The translations under genes were made by a program, and so were the position numbers. This document shows positions 37,532 through 40,101 of a stretch of DNA of 40,101 nt, in pieces (within the stretch, counting starts at the first letter, position 1; each line of letters starts with the position of its first letter). A model generated the notes under the pieces. It was not told where the DNA came from. It did no database searches and worked only from the letters and a program-made list of their open reading frames with translations. Source of the DNA: Magnetospirillum fulvum MGU-K5 (GTDB lineage: Bacteria; Pseudomonadota; Alphaproteobacteria; Rhodospirillales; Magnetospirillaceae); NCBI RefSeq assembly GCF_000442515.1, contig NZ_AQPH01000029.1, positions 1 through 40,101 of the forward strand. Direction: 5' to 3'.

Positions 37532-37577
37532 GTTGGGCGCGAAGCGTAGCGAAGCCAACCGGTGGGGGCGATGTCGC
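37532..37577 (-). promoter_or_regulatory. Operon leader element shared with icmF
   Basis: About 46 bp starting 23 bp before the SDR start codon resemble 34276-34320 in the icmF leader. It includes AAGCGTAGCG and the near-palindrome GCGATGTCGC. The arms GTTGG and CCAACC could form a small hairpin. Likely a promoter-proximal operator or a REP-like palindrome. It lies in the 147-bp divergent gap before the AraC-type gene. Confidence 0.5.
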
Positions 37578-37656
37578 CAGAGTTCAGAGTTCCTGACAGT
37601 TTTTACGTCTTGGGATAGTCTGCGACGGTTGCAACGCCAGGACTTGGCCGGGGGGT

Positions 37657-38679
37657 ATGGAAAAGGGCACGATCTCGATCTCGTTCGTCGATGCCGTTCT
37701 CGACGGGGTGCGCCGTAATGGCTTTGACGCCGACGAAATGCTGGAACAGGTCGGCCTGTCGCCCGCCCTGCTGTCGCATCCCCATGCCCGGGTGTCGTCC
37801 GACACCTACACCATGTTGCTGCGCCTGATCGCCCAGATCCTCGACGACGAGTTCTTCGGCCAGGATTCTAGGCGAGTGAAGATCGGCAGCTTCGCGATGA
37901 TGTGCCATTGCGTGATCGCCTGCCGCACCCTGGACAAGGCGCTGGCGCGCTCCTTGCGCTTTTTCGATCTGGGGCTCGACGATCTGCGCGGCACCTTGTC
38001 ACATCTCGACGGACAGGCGCGGCTGACCCTGGTCGAGCGGGCACCCGACGCCCCCGCCCGAATCTTCGCCCACGAGACTCTGCTGATGTTCGTGCACCGG
38101 CTGGCCTGCTGGCTGGTCAACCGGCGCATTCCGCTGCTATGGGCCGGGTTCCGCTATCCCCAGCCGCCCCAGGCCGAGGAATACCGGTTGATGTTCAGCG
38201 CCGATCTGCGGTTTGACCAGCCCGCGACGACGGTCGCCTTCGAGCCCCGCTATCTGGCGCTGCCGGTGGTGCGAACGGCGCAATCGCTGAAAGCGTTCCT
38301 GGCCGTCGCACCCGAAAATCTGCTGATCCAGTACAAGGACGGGTCGTCGCTGGCGATGCAGATCCAGCGCCGCCTGCGCACCCTGCCGCCGGGCGAGTGG
38401 CCGGGCTTTGACGAGATCGCCATCGACAAGCGTCTGTCGGTCTCGACCCTGCGGAGGCGGCTGGAGGCGGAGGGCAAGTCCTATCAGGCAATCAAGGATC
38501 AACTGCGCCGCGACATGGCGATCAATTTGCTGTCCGACACCAAGCTCAGCGTGATGGACATCGCCGCCGAGCTGGGCTTTGCCGAAACCAGCGCCTTTCA
38601 CCGCGCTTTCAAGAAATGGACCGGAGCCAATCCCGGCGAATACCGCCGCACCGCCCGCCCCCCGTCGCCGCCGGTCTGA
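37657..38679 (+). CDS. AraC-family transcriptional regulator
   Basis: A 340-residue regulator. The N-terminal 200 residues match the arabinose-binding-like sensor domain of the OruR/ArgR/PchR group (VSSDTYTMLLRLIAQ; FAMMCHCVIACRTLDKAL). The C-terminal double helix-turn-helix (about 245-335) has LSVSTLRRRLEAEGKSYQAI and then MDIAAELGFAETSAFHRAF, KKWTGANPGEYRR, the AraC signature. ATG at 37657 with GGGGGG just upstream. It is divergent from the icmF operon, which it probably controls in response to an acyl-CoA or fatty acid; the ligand is not known. Its stop codon lies inside the 48-bp inverted repeat. Confidence 0.93.
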   Translation: MEKGTISISFVDAVLDGVRRNGFDADEMLEQVGLSPALLSHPHARVSSDTYTMLLRLIAQILDDEFFGQDSRRVKIGSFAMMCHCVIACRTLDKALARSLRFFDLGLDDLRGTLSHLDGQARLTLVERAPDAPARIFAHETLLMFVHRLACWLVNRRIPLLWAGFRYPQPPQAEEYRLMFSADLRFDQPATTVAFEPRYLALPVVRTAQSLKAFLAVAPENLLIQYKDGSSLAMQIQRRLRTLPPGEWPGFDEIAIDKRLSVSTLRRRLEAEGKSYQAIKDQLRRDMAINLLSDTKLSVMDIAAELGFAETSAFHRAFKKWTGANPGEYRRTARPPSPPV

Positions 38680-38720
38680 TACTAAGCTGCAAGGAGTGGA
38701 ACCGATCCGCGCGCGCCCCT
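38673..38720. repeat. 48-bp inverted repeat, right copy
   Basis: Contains the last Val codon and TGA of the AraC-type gene plus 42 bp downstream. Its reverse complement equals 29224-29271 at 44 of 48 positions. A short hairpin (CCCCT at 38716-38720 with AGGGG at 38730-38734) starts at its outer edge. Confidence 0.9.
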
Positions 38721-38857
38721 GCGGAAGCAAGGGGTTAGACCTGCATCAGGATGGCGGCTTATTATCGGCAGACAAAGGGTGTCCGGCGTCCTGCTCACGG
38801 ACTGGGGCACCGCCACCTGACCCGCGGTTGGGTCCTTCTGGGTGGCGTTGATCGCGG

Positions 38858-39766
38858 GTGCGATTGGGGGAAGGCGTGCGGATCGCTGAGATCGAGTGCA
38901 AATCCATGCTGGTGGCCAGCAAGCTGCCTGCCAGCGATTACGTGGTGAATCCCTATACCGGGTGCAGTTTTGCCTGCGCCTATTGCTACGCCTCGTTCAT
39001 GGGCCGCTTCGTCGGCGAGCCCATCGAGGCGTGGGGGGAGTACCTTTCCGTCAAGGTGAACGCCGTCGCGGTGTTCCAGCGTGAACTGCGTCGGATGCCG
39101 CCTGCGCGGCGGGAGTCCACCATCCTGCTCAGTTCGGTTACCGATGCCTGGCAGGGCGTGGAAAAGAAATACCGGCTGGCGCGCGGCATCCTCGAGGCCC
39201 TGCACGCCGAAGCCTATCCCGGACAGGTCATGATGCTGACCAAAAGCCCGCTGATCCTGCGCGACACGGACCTGATCTCAGCCTTGCCGCGCACGGAGGT
39301 TGGAGTTACCGTCACCGCCACCGATGATGCTGTCGGCCGCTTCCTCGAGGGTCATGCCCCCTTCGCCACGGACCGGCTGCGCACCTTGGCGGCTCTGAAT
39401 CAGGCGGGCATCCCCACCTATGCCTTCGTTGGCCCGCTTCTGCCCCATTACCGCTATCGAGGCGATTTGCTGGAAGACCTGTTCCGCTGCATCCGCGACA
39501 GCGGCACAAGCTCGGTTTTCGTCGAGCACCTCAACACCTCGCCCTACATCGTCCGTCGCATCGCTCCCCTGGTCCGCGATGAACCTGCCGAGGTCCAGGC
39601 GGTCTACGCGGCGGCACGGACCGACGAGCACCGCCGGGCGCTGTCGGACATGGTGATGGACCTCGTGGCGAAGTACGGATTGGAAATCCGCCTCGGTCGT
39701 GTGCTGGACCACAACCGGGATAAGAAAGCCGCCCCCGCGCGATCCTCTCTCCAGGGATCCGCATAA
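38858..39766 (+). CDS. SPL-family radical SAM protein
   Basis: A 302-residue radical SAM enzyme. The cluster motif is GCSFACAYCYA (Cys-x3-Cys-x2-Cys), preceded by DYVVNPYTG as in spore-photoproduct-lyase-like and Rv2578c-like proteins. Further blocks are ILLSSVTDAWQGVEKKY and MMLTKSPLILRD, typical of this family. The start is uncertain: GTG at 38858 (used here) or GTG at 38876; neither has a well-placed ribosome site. Substrate unknown; the family includes DNA-repair and uncharacterised members, and the organism type makes spore DNA repair unlikely. It lies alone, 178 bp after the AraC-type gene, and is not obviously part of the acyl-CoA module. Confidence 0.85.
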   Translation: MRLGEGVRIAEIECKSMLVASKLPASDYVVNPYTGCSFACAYCYASFMGRFVGEPIEAWGEYLSVKVNAVAVFQRELRRMPPARRESTILLSSVTDAWQGVEKKYRLARGILEALHAEAYPGQVMMLTKSPLILRDTDLISALPRTEVGVTVTATDDAVGRFLEGHAPFATDRLRTLAALNQAGIPTYAFVGPLLPHYRYRGDLLEDLFRCIRDSGTSSVFVEHLNTSPYIVRRIAPLVRDEPAEVQAVYAAARTDEHRRALSDMVMDLVAKYGLEIRLGRVLDHNRDKKAAPARSSLQGSA

Positions 39767-39841
39767 GGCTCCCCGCTCAGGGCATGGTGCCGCCGGCACG
39801 ACGTACCCGTTGGCATTTGATTTCCGAGGTGTCCTGTCGCG

Positions 39842-40101
39842 TCACCCGACAGTTTGCCCCGGTGGGAGAGGGGGCGCGGCTGGGGCGGCGATCATCGGTA
39901 CCGACACCGTGAAGACCGATCCTCGTCCCGGAATCGATTGCAGGCCGATCCGGTGGCGCAGCAACCGGGCCAGCCGCACCACGATCGCCAGCCCCAGGCC
40001 CAGTCCCTTGGCGCGATCGCGCTCGGGATTGCCGACCTGGAAGAATGCATCGAAGACCCGGTCTTGCTTGTCGGCTTCAATGCCGATTCCGGTGTCATAT
40101 A
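39842..40101 (-). CDS. Histidine kinase, C-terminal part (cut by the window edge)
   Basis: The minus frame entering at 40101 gives 85 residues of a histidine kinase ATPase domain ending at a TGA (39842-39844). Visible are the G1 box DTGIGIEADKQDRVF, the F box DAFFQVGN and the G2 box KGLGLGLAIV, then GRGSVFTVSVP and a Pro/Ala-rich tail. No start codon lies in the window, so sensor and histidine parts are unseen. The F box FQVGNPERDRAKGLGLGL is typical of kinases in hybrid or RpfC-like signalling proteins; no receiver domain follows the ATPase domain. Confidence 0.9.
   Translation of the reverse strand, partial: YDTGIGIEADKQDRVFDAFFQVGNPERDRAKGLGLGLAIVVRLARLLRHRIGLQSIPGRGSVFTVSVPMIAAPAAPPLPPGQTVG

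Overview
The window is high-GC DNA (roughly 65% by eye) that reads like a chromosomal segment of an alphaproteobacterium, most probably a Rhodospirillales member (Magnetospirillum/Phaeospirillum-like). This rests on protein families and gene style (ScfR/MccR regulator, NRAMP plus MgtC, multi-PAS GGDEF/EAL protein, IcmF); the species cannot be read directly. It holds 27 recognisable protein genes plus two less certain small ones, one tRNA, one IS remnant and several short repeats.

Positions 1-5.7 kb carry the 2-methylcitrate cycle. A leftward operon encodes a hotdog thioesterase, prpD, prpB and prpC, and faces a divergent MccR/ScfR-type regulator across an intergenic region with TTGC(A/G)A boxes. 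Next come metE with its divergent activator metR (5.8-9.1 kb), then a leftward metal-homeostasis cluster of mgtC, a small protein, and an NRAMP-like transporter with a non-canonical metal site (9.2-12.6 kb). At 13.2-17.5 kb lie mutA-mutB, the methylmalonyl-CoA mutase subunits and second propionyl-CoA route. The mutB 3' tail plus terminator is present a second time, almost identical, downstream of prpC.

The middle (17.5-28.9 kb) contains nnr (NAD(P)HX repair), dadA, a bestrophin-like channel, tRNA-Val(CAC), a REC-PAS-PAS-GGDEF-EAL protein with a degenerate EAL site, a single-domain response regulator, a phosphoglycolate-phosphatase-like protein fused to a histidine phosphotransfer (HPt) domain, and glmU-glmS. 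After glmS lies a frameshifted IS3-family transposase remnant.

Positions 29.2-38.7 kb hold a self-contained short-chain acyl-CoA module: leftward genes for a 3-hydroxyacyl-CoA dehydrogenase (SDR), thiolase, acyl-CoA dehydrogenase, IcmF (fused isobutyryl-CoA mutase) and acyl-CoA synthetase, with a divergent AraC-type regulator. The module is bracketed by a 48-bp inverted repeat that covers both outer stop codons. Its two leader regions (SDR and icmF) share a second ~45-bp repeat at the same distance from the start codons. The window ends with an SPL-like radical SAM gene and the 3' end of a histidine kinase gene.

Together the loci suit an organism assimilating propionate, (iso)butyrate and branched acyl-CoAs. 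The most noteworthy items are the HAD-HPt fusion beside signalling genes, the inverted repeat around the icmF module, the paired leader elements, and the duplicated mutB tail. No CRISPR array, phage or recognised defence system was seen.
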